64,000 nt of DNA from Hemileia vastatrix (GCA_030280995.1 JASXTE010000008.1:8251712-8315711), one strand, 5' to 3'; shown: positions 34,420-45,239, numbered from the stretch's first letter. The notes: generated by a model from the sequence alone, not told the origin. Made by a program: numbers and translations.

Positions 34420-34970
34420 AAAATTTAAAACCAGGATTACAATATAATAAACTGTAGAAATAAATTAGAATTTTTATTAATAATTTTTAATTATTTATAT
34501 TCAGGATTTAAATCAACTAATTTATTACCAGGACTTATATTCAACTGAAGTAATCAAATATTAATCTTTATTAAAAAATTTTTATTTAATTAATCACTTA
34601 ACTACCAGGACTTAATGTCAACTGAAGTAATTAAATATGAAACTTTATTAATTTAACAAAATTTTATTAAACTGATAACTTAACTACCAGGACTTAATGT
34701 CAACTGAAGTAATTAAATATAAATTTTTAAAATTTTTATTAAACTGATCACTTAACTACCAGGACTTAATGTCAACTGAAGTAATTAAATATGAGTTTTA
34801 TTAATTAAAAAATTTTTTTTGAACTACCAGGACTCAAAGTCAACTGAAGTAATTAAATATGAATTATTTATTAATAAAAAAAATATTGTCAGGACAATTT
34901 GTCTACTGGAACAATTAAAATTTAAATTAATCAGGACAAATGTCAACTGAAAAATTATAATAATTTAATA
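34420..34970. repeat. Leader hairpin array of element D
   Basis: About eight units of the type CCAGGACTTAATGTCAACTG, followed by AAGTAATTAAATAT, recur every 60-70 bases between LTR and Gag. Core stems vary in a paired way, for example GACT-CAA-AGTC and GACA-ATT-TGTC, and the outer CAG/CTG can also pair. E has the same array in its leader (55850-56140) in a more degraded form. Confidence 0.75.
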
Positions 34971-35411
34971 TTAAAATATAATTATTTTATTACCTCTGGG
35001 ACTAAGAACACTTATTGCTCTATTATGGTCAACCAGGAAAAATAAAAAAAATATAATAATAAAATATAAATTCCAAATTACCAGACACCTCCCCCTGCAA
35101 GATGAGCAAATTAATGCCACTTACAGAGTGCTGAGTAAAAGGAAATACATAGCAAAAGAAGAGTGAAGAGTAACCCACAAATAGTAATAACAATAAATAC
35201 CACAATATATATGACGTTTAGTCAGTATATGAGCCTAAGTTTTGGAGCGCCGTTCGATTCCCATTCGCAGCAAAACTTTTGTCACATGACGTATGATGTT
35301 CGTCGTTTTCTCGTCCCCCCTCGTCCTTTACAGGTACTTTGTACACCAATGGTCCCTTCGATTACACCTCAATTAACGTTGCGCCTTCGATATTTCGGAA
35401 AGTTTCCCAAT
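34971..35411 (-). other. 5' leader of element D (primer-binding region)
   Basis: Directly after the LTR the minus strand reads ATTGGGAAACTTTCCG. E has ATTGGGAGCCTTTCCG at the same place. This is where the primer site should be, but I cannot name the tRNA. Further in, GGGAATCGAAC is the complement of a tRNA T-arm and is kept in both D and E (E 55550-55561). Confidence 0.55.
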
Positions 35412-36217
35412 TTTCAAGGTACACTTTTGGTCTAGAAGATTTGGTATGAAGCTCCACGAGGATTTTAAGAATTAAAATGGATTCTCAACAAATTGGTACA
35501 TATTTCTTAATTCAAGGATGATTATTTTACTCAATCAAAAGAGTTAGAATTAAAATATTGATATAATTTATAGATTAGAGTTACTCTATTGTAAATACTA
35601 ATGATATAGAATATAAGAATAAGTTTTGATTGGTTGTTGTTGTAATAAAATGGTGTAGTAAAGGAATGATTAAAAAACAACCAAAAAGAGAGGCCTTATA
35701 TAGGCAAAGGAGAGACAAAGCACGGAAATCAAATTCTAAAAACAGTAGTATGAGTGAGAGAAAAGAATATTCCAGAAGGAGTATTTTCAAATAATAAAGT
35801 TGTTCTAAAAAGAAGGTGTCAAAAGATGTATTTACAGAGTATGTCAGAAATACATCAATTTATTTAATATTTACTGTAGAAGTCAATTCTAAATAAGGAA
35901 TTTGAGTTTTTTGTATATATTTAATATTATTTGAATATTAAAATCTTATTTTAACTTAAAATCTATTTTTTAATAAATTTTTTTATTTTTTCCAACCTGT
36001 CAAATGAGCACGGTGTTAGAGAAAAAATATAAGGGACAATTTTATATTTTAATTTTAATTATTCATTTAATTTTATCATTCTGTAATTAGTTAATTTATT
36101 ATAAGTAATTTTAATGTAACTAATTTATAATTAAATAATAATTAAAATGATAAGGTGCGGCTTTATCCAGTAAATAATTAATTATTTCACTGGGTAAGTC
36201 TAGTAGCCTGGCTGAAA
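35412..36217 (-). repeat. 5' LTR of element D, altered termini
   Basis: 806 bp, paired with 27413-28219. Its ends read TTTCAGCC and CTTGAAA instead of TGTCAGCC and CTTGACA. The target duplication outside is intact, so the border is certain. Confidence 0.9.
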
Positions 36218-36222
36218 CCTTC

Positions 36223-36441
36223 CAACACTCTATCCCTGCTTCTTCCACTTCATCACAAAAATTAACTTCTAACTTGGTACCTGACCATCAAAACCCATAT
36301 ACTCTTTCCAGCCATCTTCATCACAAAGAACACAGTTTTTCCTCCAATCCTAACAAAAAGCAAAAGGACACCATAATCCGGACCACCCCCCAGAGGCTAC
36401 TTCTTCCAGACATTAGATTAAATAAAAAAGAAAATTAATAA
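36223..36441 (+). pseudogene. Antisense frame 2 of element C, C-terminal part
   Basis: Continues, in the same frame, the antisense reading frame that D interrupts at 27412 (one CCTTC counted). It gives a serine/histidine/lysine-rich tail of about 70 codons (SSHLHHKEHSFSSN, NKKQKDTIIR) and ends at TAA near 36439. In-frame continuity supports that it was a real gene before D arrived. Confidence 0.6.
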
Positions 36442-36498
36442 TTCACTAAATAGAAAGAACAATAATAATTAGCATATATATATAAAAAAAATTTGATT

Positions 36499-37280
36499 TA
36501 TTTTTATTTTTATTTTTATTTTTATTTTTATTTTTATTTTTATTTTTATTTTTATTTTTATTTTTATTTTTATTTTTATTTTTATTTTTATTTTTATTTT
36601 TATTTTTATTTTTATTTTTATTTTTATTTTTATTTTTATTTTTATTTTTATTTTTATTTTTATTTTTATTTTTATTTTTATTTTTATTTTTATTTTTATT
36701 TTTATTTTTATTTTTATTTTTATTTTTATTTTTATTTTTATTTTTATTTTTATTTTTATTTTTATTTTTATTTTTATTTTTATTTTTATTTTTATTTTTA
36801 TTTTTATTTTTATTTTTATTTTTATTTTTATTTTTATTTTTATTTTTATTTTTATTTTTATTTTTATTTTTATTTTTATTTTTATTTTTATTTTTATTTT
36901 TATTTTTATTTTTATTTTTATTTTTATTTTTATTTTTATTTTTATTTTTATTTTTATTTTTATTTTTATTTTTATTTTTATTTTTATTTTTATTTTTATT
37001 TTTATTTTTATTTTTATTTTTATTTTTATTTTTATTTTTATTTTTATTTTTATTTTTATTTTTATTTTTATTTTTATTTTTATTTTTATTTTTATTTTTA
37101 TTTTTATTTTTATTTTTATTTTTATTTTTATTTTTATTTTTATTTTTATTTTTATTTTTATTTTTATTTTTATTTTTATTTTTATTTTTATTTTTATTTT
37201 TATTTTTATTTTTATTTTTATTTTTATTTTTATTTTTATTTTTATTTTTATTTTTATTTTTATTTTTATTTTTATTTTTA

Positions 37281-37310
<30 letters not shown>
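36499..37310. repeat. TTTTTA hexanucleotide microsatellite, about 135 perfect copies
   Basis: Roughly 810 bp of uninterrupted TTTTTA units, then about 60 bp of degenerate copies to 37365. It lies within element C between RNase H and antisense frame 2. It can be translated as an endless Tyr-Phe repeat, which is an artefact. The purity implies recent expansion, since C around it is old and mutated. Confidence 0.95.
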
Positions 37311-37311
<1 letters not shown>

Positions 37312-37365
37312 TATTTATTTTTTATTTTTATTTTTATTTATTTATTTTATTTTTTATTTTTATTT

Positions 37366-37742
37366 AAACTACTAAAATACTAAAAGAAATTGAAAATAAT
37401 TAAATAAAATTACCCAAGAAATATGAGAGCTGAGAATTTAAAATTAAATGAATAATAATAATTACAAATGGTATCCCCCAGCCTATTGATGAGCTGATCC
37501 CCTGATACCTTACAAACATCCAACTCCACCTTGATGTGGATACACCTTTAAATAATTTTTTAATGAATTGAAATCAAAAATAAATTGAGAAAAATAATCT
37601 AAATAAAGAAAATATGAAATAAATAGAAATCAAAGAAAATAATTAAAAAATGAGATAGAGATAAAAAGAAAATAGCATTGCCCAGCCAATTGATGATCCT
37701 TTGGGACATCTTCATCAAATTATTCAGAGTCTGAATCTTCAT
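37366..37742. other. AT-rich spacer of element C
   Basis: Holds a 60-bp segment (37483-37545) related to element A 5244-5312. On the minus strand it begins with the tail of the polymerase (RPPIDEDSDSE before a stop near 37725). No integrase code is present where it should begin. Confidence 0.6.
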
Positions 37743-38774
37743 CTATGGGTGGTCTCCTTGATAATCCATCTGGCATTGTAAAAGTTTTTCCAGGTTTGTG
37801 TACCAGGTCAAAAGAAAATGATGAATAGATTCCACCCACCTAGTCATTGGAACACTTGGAATACTAGGTGTATTGATCATTTGAACAAGAGATTTTCCAT
37901 CCACCTGCAGCTCAAAATTATGCCCCCACAAAACAGTTTGAAGTTTCTTTTGAATTTTTGCTACACCACACAGTTCCAACTTGGGTTGAGAATATCTAGA
38001 TTCAACCTCATTAAATACCACGGACTCATACCTTTCTGGCCTGACCCTCCCAATATAATTTTCCTGAGACAACACAGCACCAGCAGAAATATAACTTGAG
38101 TCCACTTGCAGATAAATTTTTCCAGCTCCCACTCCATAATCCAACTTATGTAGAATAATATCTTCATCTACCACCTTCTTCAATTTCTGAAAAGCTTCTT
38201 CACACTCTTCAGACCATTCCCACTCCACATCCTTCCTTGTAAACCTTCTTAAAGGTGTGGCCAACAAAGAAAAATCTTTAATAAAAATCCTGAGGTACAC
38301 ACAAAACCCCAAAAATCTCCAGACTTAAGTAGTATTTTTAGGCCTTGGCCATGACTGAATTTTATTGACTCTCTTCTTTACCATAATCCTTCCTTCCTTA
38401 CATACAACATGACCCAAAATTTCCAGAGCAGAAACACAACAACAAAACTTTGACCCAGAAATTGTCAAACCAGCCTCTTCAATCCTAAAAAATACTCTCT
38501 CTAGAGTAATTTCATATTCCCAAACAAATCTCCTTATGCCTAGGTTCTCCTTCAGCACCGCATTTTCATAATCAGTGAAGGGTCCTTTGATTCCACCATC
38601 ATCAATAAAAATACCAGCATGAGTAAGGACCTCATGCTGTAAAATACAAACCATTTGTGCTTGATATACCACTACTGAATAAGTTGCTCCTTGAGGAAAC
38701 CTATTGAGCTGAAATCTTTTCAGAGGAGTCTCAAACATTTTAAGTGGCCTTGAATCTGTGTGAAGTTCCCTTTC
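37743..38774 (-). pseudogene. RT and RNase H of element C, right of the break (3' part)
   Basis: Continues the RT of 47256-47974 across element B. RT carries RFQLNRFPQGATYS, the catalytic FIDD in GIFIDDGGIKGP, then LEILGHVV. A stop near 38324 separates RNase H, with LRRFTRKDVEW, a D in YLQVDSSYISAG and LELCGVAKI. The end, readable in another frame as PGKTFTMPDGLSRRPP, is the usual RNase H/integrase border motif. This RT type (FPQGAT, IDD-GGIKGP) differs from the RT of D, E, F and B and is of a kind common in basidiomycete Ty3/gypsy elements. Frameshifts and stops make it dead. Confidence 0.88.
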
Positions 38775-39547
38775 TGTCACCGGACGACCTACGCACAAGG
38801 TCGAGGATGTTCCTGAAAGTGAGATGAGGGATTTAGAAACTTCTTCGAAGCACAGAGGAATGATTCGAGGAAGTGGTTTGAAGGTCACTCAAAGTAAGAG
38901 CTACAGGTTCGAGGTTCGTTCGAGAAGAATTATAAAATAGTTTCAAAGGTAATAGGAGTTCTTAAGATCTCACGAAGGGTTGGAAACTCAATAATCAAAG
39001 ATTTAGGATTTAGAAATGAATATTGAGAAAATAAAAGAAAGATACAATAACAATGATTTAACTTTAAAGATTTACCACTATTAATGTAAATACAATTTAT
39101 AATTTAATTCTAAGGAATATCGAACCAAATACCCAACCCCTTTTATATCCTTTGTTCCTCCTCGCATTGACCTCCCTTCCATCGCACCATTCCCATACCA
39201 TTGACCATTACTAACATACACTTAGAACCTCTTCGCTAAATATCCGTCCATGCTCAATTTACCCCTTTTTAATTAATTAACAAAACTTTAATGAAAAACT
39301 ACTACTGTACTATTTCGTTGAACCTAGCGCTGTGCGTCGCTTATTGAAAAGGAGACTAAGGCACCCTATTGGGAGATTGACTAATTTAGATTTAGAGTTT
39401 AGGCTAGCGCAGTTAAATAGTAAGTACACAAAGGGGAATTGCAGTTGCTATGGAGAATTGCTTTCTGCGCTTCAAGTATAGATTTAGGACTCGATATTAT
39501 TGATTTAATGAGCTGCTTTCGCCTCGAGTGTCACGTGGCGCGTGACA
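38775..39547 (-). repeat. 3' LTR of element B
   Basis: 773 bp. Its minus-strand start at 39547 is itself palindromic, TGTCACGCGCCACGTGACA, and it ends GGTGACA at 38775. A TATA-like TATAAAAGG stretch lies near 39145 (minus strand). No purine tract is evident next to it, which is unusual. Confidence 0.93.
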
Positions 39548-39655
39548 GATGCCCGGGTATAAGAATCGCAAACTCCGTTGAGCTTGAGCCATCTTCTCAC
39601 ACTAGTTTCCCTTCTTCTATAACTTTTTCCTCACTTATTAATTTCCCTTTTTATA

Positions 39656-40570
39656 ATGAACTGCCCTACTCCCACACCTATGCCTCCACACCCTAAAGCG
39701 GATGGGGGAATGATTACGCGACAATTTTCACAAACTTGCACGGCTTGTGAAAGCATGGAATACTTTTGTGTCGAAAGTACGGCGACTCGAGGCCCTCGCC
39801 AGAAATGCGAGTTTTGCCGTTGGCGACGAGTGGCGTGCGATGCGTTGACGAAGAACGCAGAGATCAAACAACGGTTTGCCAAGACCAAGTTTTGGGTAAT
39901 CCCTAAAACAAAAGAGGTGGTCGAAGACATTTGGGATGTCTTGGTTGAAGATGAACAATCGGTGGGGGAGAATGATAAGGAGCTAAATAATGAGATCACA
40001 ACCTGGGTAACCCAGGCCACGAGTTTGAAGCGGGGTGTCGAGGAAGAGGTCGACGAATTGGTGAAGGAAGATGAAGATGAAGTCCCTTTCCGGGGCTGGC
40101 ACCCAATAAACGATGGGTGGTCATTGAAGACGACGAGGAGGAAAGAGAAGCAGAGGTAGAGGTGGCGCCAAGGTTATTCTTAGAGCCTGACCCCATCTTC
40201 AAGGTAAGTTTTCAATTGTTATTTTTTAAGGATGAGGTTACTGATGAGTTTTGTTTAGACATTGAATACCCTTGAAGACCCAATTGGGGAGCCTGTGCCG
40301 ATTTTACCAACTGAGCCAAACCCTCTGGCCACGGGTGTAGTCAAAGAACCTGAAGACACACTGGACCAGGTGTGGTCGAAGAAACCTCGTCAAGGTCGAC
40401 GGGTAAGGTTTGCAGAAGAGTTGTGTGGGGAGGTCGACACAATTATTGACGCTGCTTCCTTCGATGTGGCAGAGGAACTCTTGGAGATTGGAGAGGTGGT
40501 TCCGGTAGGAGAGGAGGAGGTATTTGAGAAATGCAGGAAGGAGATAAGGGTAGTTTTGGAGAAAATGTAA
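39656..40570 (+). CDS. Antisense Zn2Cys6-like protein gene of element B, one intron, probable frameshift
   Basis: Lies opposite to the element between the chromodomain and the 3' LTR. ATG 39656 leads to CTACESMEYFC, 12 residues, then CEFCRWRRVAC: exactly CX2CX6C-X12-CX2CX6C, within the fungal Zn2Cys6 spacing. An acidic, helix-prone region follows. A one-base slip near 40085 seems needed to enter the frame ending FLEPDPIFK. Then a 55-nt intron (40204-40258) has GTAAGT and TTTAG borders. Exon 2 (40259-40570) encodes KKPRQGRRVRFAEEL and an acidic end. Intron, cysteine spacing and parallel frames in element C support a real gene. Nucleic-acid binding is inferred; basic residues sit in the second half-cluster, unlike Gal4. 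Confidence 0.65.
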
Positions 40571-41576
40571 AGATTGGTTCGAGAAAAATTAAAAGAAAAA
40601 ATTTGAAATGAAAAGGAGATGTAAAGAAGTAGAAAAGTAGAATTGTATTTTAGTTTTATTTTATTTTATTTTTTATTGTAGGTGAATATTATTAATTTTA
40701 TATGATTTGGGAGAGAGAGAAAAAAAAAGAAGTTTCAAATAAAATTTTGCTTTTAGAATTTGAAAGAAGAAATTTAAATAAAGAAAGAAAAAAGTTGTTT
40801 AATTGAAGGAAGTTTTAAGGTTTTTAAAAGAAAAAATTTATGTAAGAAAAGAGAGAGAAAAAGAAACGGTTGGTGATTGAGATGAGTTTGTTAAATTGAG
40901 AATTTAATGAAAGAAGAATTTGTTATTTGCAAAAAGTTGTTGATTTATTTATTTATTTTTTTTTTTTTTTAGGAAGTTTTAGTTGAAAAGAGAGGAAGAA
41001 GAAAGAAGAAATACAGAAAAACAGAATTTAGAATTTAAAGAGAATTTGAAAAGAAGAATCATTTGTTCAAAGAATTTTTATAGGGAGATTTTAGAGGTTG
41101 AAGTTAAGTTCAAGGAAATGGTCGTGTCGTACAAGGTTTGATTATTTGAAGGAAAGGAAGTTTTAAAAGCGAGAATAAATTTTTAGGAAAGAAATTTTTA
41201 AAGAGAATTTTAATTTTAAGAAAAGAATGTATTTAGAGAATTGAAAAAGAAAAGAAAGAAAATATTTAGAGAGATTTTAAGAGTTTTTTTATTTTATTTT
41301 ATTATTTATGTTTTATTCTATTTATTTTATTTTATTTTATTATTTATATTTAATCTATTTATTTTATTTTATTTTATTTTATTTTATTTTATTTTATTTT
41401 ATTTTATTTTATTTTATTTTATTTTAATTTTAGTTGGTTTTGGAGGAAATTTTATAGAAGGAGAAGAAAGAAAAAGAAGAGGAGAAGAAAAAAAAAAGAA
41501 AACAAGGCTAAGAAATTTAAGAGGTGTTTAGATTTTAAAGAAAGAAAGAAAAAGAAAAGAAAAAATAAAAGAAATT
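40571..41576. other. Non-coding tail of element B
   Basis: AT-rich with GAAAG-type purine runs and an ATTTT microsatellite (about 41280-41425). No code in either strand that I trust. Confidence 0.55.
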
Positions 41577-42280
41577 TTAAGGTTTTGGTTTTAAAGGATA
41601 TTTCAAATGAAAAGATTTTAGGAGTTCAGGGGCGTTAGAAACATTGATGGCTGGTTCCCAGGATGTTTTGTCTGAGTCATTGAAGAAGCCTTCCCATTCC
41701 ACGAGGTATTGAAGTTTCCCCTTGCGTATTCTTGAATCAAGGATACGACTTACTTCCCACTCTAGATGATCTTCTATTTCGACTGGTTCCGGAGGGGGTT
41801 GGTTCTTGCCCGGGTATATTTCTTGAGCCAGTTCCAGGAGAGATACATGGAAAACAGGGTGAATCGCCTGCCATTTAGGAGGTAACTTGAGTTGAAATGC
41901 AGTTTTAGAGACTTCAGAGTCGATTTTGAATGGTCCCAAGCGCTCTTCAGCCAGTTTCTTTGATGGTCGTGTTGTTCGAATGTTTCGTGCATCGAGCCAT
42001 ACTTTGTCGCCTGGTTTAAAGGAAGGAGCAGATTGTCGATGTTTGTCGGCCTGTTCCTTGTATCTTCGAATCTCTGATTCCAAATTTGTTTTAAGTTCTT
42101 CTTGAAGTCGTGATATAGTTCGAAGATAATGTTCCGCAGGATGATTGGTTCCTACATGGATTGAGTTGAATCAAGGATGTCGTCCATAAATGGTTTCAAA
42201 GGGAGATTGTCGTGTTGAAGAATGAGTCGAGTTATTATAAGCAAATTCGGCCAATGGTAACCATGTGGTCCAATCGTCTT
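41577..42280 (-). pseudogene. Integrase C-terminus and chromodomain of element B
   Basis: Follows the integrase core after a TAA near 42288. It has the usual PLAEFAYNN stretch, a TGA near 42177 in place of a tryptophan, then an open frame from 42083 with FKPGDKVWLDARNI, the HPVFHVSLL motif and a clear chromodomain: VSRILDSRIRKGKLQYLVEWEG, then SWEP. Chromodomains bind methylated histone tails and direct insertion to heterochromatin. About 56 residues of chromodomain, which is full length. Confidence 0.92.
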
Positions 42281-42284
42281 GTTG

Positions 42285-43880
42285 TTAACTGACATACATT
42301 CGAAGATATTGTTCGAGGATTTGGTTAACTCTTTCTGTTTGACCGTCGGTTTCAGGTTGATAGGCCGTGGAGAGGTTCCTCGTGATATTGAGTTGTTGAC
42401 ACAGTTGGGTCCAGAATGTGGATACAAACAATGAGCCTCTATCTGAAATAATATCATTTGGTAAGCCGTGTTTATAAAATACATATTCTAGAAACAATTT
42501 CGACAAATCTTCTGCTGTAGCAGTAGTAGTGGTTTTAATGAAATTAGACATTTTTGAAAATCTATCTACTATTACTAATATAACATAAAAATCATTAGAA
42601 ATAGGAAGTTGAGAAATGAAATCCATCGATAAAGATTCCCAAGGTTTAGAGGAAATAGGAAGTGGTTGAAGCAACCCATGCTTCCGGTGACGGGGAGCCT
42701 TATTCCTATTACATTCGTAACAAGCTTTTATATAGGCCTTGATTTCCCTGGTCATACCTGGCCAGAAGAAATCCCTCGCTATTAACTGGTAGGTTTTATC
42801 AACCCCAAAATGACCAGCTAATGGAGAATCATGTCGACTGTTGAAAATCCATAATTTTATCTCATTGTTGTCGGGTATGACTACACTACCTTCGAAGACT
42901 AATAGACCTGATTCAATACTAAATCTTTTGGCCCCTTGCTTCAAGAGTATTTTGTCTTTTAACCCTAAACAATATTCGTCCTTCGACTGAGCTTCGAGGA
43001 TGTTGGATAGTGGATTTCGAAAAGATTGAATTGTCATCAAATTAAGTTGATGAGTTGTTAACATTGATTCGTTGAAGATTGATTGCACATTTGCTGGGTT
43101 CTTGTCAGAAAATGTGTCCCCCCACTGTGGGTAAACGTCGTCCCGACGTGACAAGATATCTGGGACAATGCAGTTTTTTCCTGGGCTATAGGAAATAGAG
43201 AAAGAAAATTCAGACAAAAATTCAGCCCACCTGGCTTGACGCCTGGTTAACACTTTAGAAGACATGAAGTATTTCAAAGCATTATGATCTGTTAAGATTT
43301 GAAAAGGACTATCTAGGCTGAGAAGAAAAGAACGCCATTTTTTAAGACAATGGATAATAGCTAAAAGCTCTTTGTCATGAATTTCATAATTTAATTCTGC
43401 GGCTATGAGTTTTACTGACTCAAAAGCAACAGGATGAAACAAGTTTGTTTCGGGGTTTAATTGGGAGATGACCCCTGCAATAGCATAATCACTCGCATCT
43501 GTCTCAACTATTGTCGAGGCAGAAGGATCAAAATGTCGAAGAATTGGGGCTGTGGTGAACGCCGTTTTTAGTGCTTCGAATTCCTTTCGTGCTGTAGAAG
43601 TAAAAACAAAAGGAATGTCTTTTCTAAGAAGAAAAGTAAGATTGGAAATAGTTTTAGAGTAATCTTTAATAAATCTTCTATAGAAGTTTCCAAAACCCAA
43701 AAATCCTTGGAGCAATTTAATGTTTTTGGGCTCAGGCCATTCCAGGATTTTCTGGACTTTTTTGTCATCCATGACTAAACCGTCAGAGGACAACATAAAA
43801 CCCAAAAAATCAATTGATTTGAGGTGGAATTTGCATTTATTATGATTGGCGTAGAGACCATGATCTCGAAGACGATTTAG
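42285..43880 (-). pseudogene. RT end, RNase H and integrase core of element B
   Basis: 506 open codons from 43805, plus a short upstream piece after a TGA near 43887. RT thumb has the LLQGFLGFGNFYRRFI motif. RNase H has VETDASDYAIAG and ELLAIIHCLKKW. The integrase has the HFGVDKTYQLI and CYECNRNK zinc module, then D, D and E in MDFISQLP, SDRGSLF and TDGQTERVNQ. All catalytic residues are present. Confidence 0.93.
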
Positions 43881-43886
43881 GACTTG

Positions 43887-45209
43887 TCAAACATGATGAA
43901 TATGTTCATCTAGTGTTTTTGAGAATATTAAAATATCATCTAAATAGACGACTACAAATTGTTCAACAACATCTTGAAAGATATCATTAACAAAAGTTTG
44001 AAAAGTTGAAGGTGCGTTACATAATCCAAAAGGCATAACTAAATATTCAAAATTACCAAATCTAGTGCACATTGCAGTCAGTGGTTCATGACCTTCTGCA
44101 ATGCGAATCAGATTGTAAGCGCCTCTAAGATCAATTTTAGAAAAGAAATTAGCACCATTGAAAAGGGTAAGAAGTAATGACATAGGAGGAACAGGATATG
44201 CATTCTTCTTCGTGACTGTGTTGAGCTTTCTATAGTCAACACACAACCTAAGACTACCGTCCTTCTTTTTTACAAAGAGGACAGGGGAGCCGGTTGGAGA
44301 TTTACTGGCTCTGATGAAACCTTTGGCTACATTCTCTGCAATGTAGTCTCGAAGAACTTGAGATTCGTCCTTTGATAAAGAATAGACAGGACCTTCCGGA
44401 GGTACTGGGCCTATTAACTCTATTTGATGGTCGTAGGGTCGATGAGGTGGTAACTTATCGGCCTTGCAGATTGAGAAAACATCGAGGAAATTGTGGTAGA
44501 TTTCCAGTAGAGTTGATTTAATGGCTTCAACGTTGATTTGGTTGTCCTCTTCATCTTTGAGAGAATCTCTCGAGGGGATACCTGTATTGAGAGAGCAGAA
44601 TTCGATTACTTCGAGGCAATTTAAATCCTCTTTGAGTGAAGTCATCGAGCTAGAAGGGTTAGCCAATTGCTCCTTTAGAGAAGGATCAGATGCTTGCAAG
44701 TCATCTGGCAGAGACTTGTCCTCTAGCAGGAAGTTGTCAGGCGGGTTGTTTAACTCCCTATTGACCTGTATTGAAGAATCAGAAATATACTTAGAGCATG
44801 GGGTGATCAATCCCTTAGTCCAATCAATTTTGGGATTCCAATGCATTAAAAAGTCATGGCCAAGAATGGTATCGTCCATCCTTGGGGCGTCCAAGACTGA
44901 TAATTCCCACTCGAAGGGGGGAATGTTCGGAAAGTTGAAAACCCATAAAACTTTCTTACTTACCCAATACTTGGGTTCCTCTGATTCGACCAAATAGATT
45001 GGAGTTTGATCGATATCTGTAAATGTTAGTTGAAGCTTCTCGGCAAAAGATAAACTAACAAAAGAAATTGAAGCTCCAGAGTCTATAGGACAACTGAAAG
45101 GGATATCCTCCTTAAAAAGAATGAATCTCAAGCGGCTTAAGGCAACTCCAGTCCTTAAGACATGGATGTTCTGTGCACTGGGAGAGATAAGATAGTTTGC
45201 TTTGCACAC
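43887..45209 (-). CDS. Protease and reverse transcriptase of element B
   Basis: 440 open codons. A retropepsin site PIDSGASISFVS comes first, then RT with LVVMPFGLCNAP-type motif (LVMPFGLCNAPSTF) and the catalytic YLDD in VVVYLDDILIFS. It stops at TGA near 43887, where relatives continue to the RT thumb (likely CGA to TGA). The upstream junction to Gag lies in 45210-45300. Confidence 0.92.
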   Translation of the reverse strand: MCKANYLISPSAQNIHVLRTGVALSRLRFILFKEDIPFSCPIDSGASISFVSLSFAEKLQLTFTDIDQTPIYLVESEEPKYWVSKKVLWVFNFPNIPPFEWELSVLDAPRMDDTILGHDFLMHWNPKIDWTKGLITPCSKYISDSSIQVNRELNNPPDNFLLEDKSLPDDLQASDPSLKEQLANPSSSMTSLKEDLNCLEVIEFCSLNTGIPSRDSLKDEEDNQINVEAIKSTLLEIYHNFLDVFSICKADKLPPHRPYDHQIELIGPVPPEGPVYSLSKDESQVLRDYIAENVAKGFIRASKSPTGSPVLFVKKKDGSLRLCVDYRKLNTVTKKNAYPVPPMSLLLTLFNGANFFSKIDLRGAYNLIRIAEGHEPLTAMCTRFGNFEYLVMPFGLCNAPSTFQTFVNDIFQDVVEQFVVVYLDDILIFSKTLDEHIHHV

Positions 45210-45239
45210 AAGTAAACTATCTACTAGTTTTTTGACTTC

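Larger units (their letters stand above)
27413..36217 (-). mobile_element. Ty3/gypsy element D, full length, target duplication CCTTC
   Basis: 8805 bp bounded by LTRs 27413-28219 and 35412-36217 and by CCTTC on both sides (27408-27412 and 36218-36222). Sense is the minus strand. The order is 5' LTR, leader with a hairpin array, Gag, protease, RT, RNase H, integrase, weak chromodomain, PPT, 3' LTR. By eye the LTRs differ at about 3 percent. It lies inside antisense frame 2 of element C, so it is younger than C. Confidence 0.93.

Noticed and set aside
36493..37383. 296-codon frame of alternating Tyr-Phe
   Set aside because: It is the translation of the TTTTTA microsatellite, not a gene.
44521..44997. 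158-codon plus-strand frame
   Set aside because: Antisense shadow of the protease-RT linker of element B; no cysteine cluster or other support.
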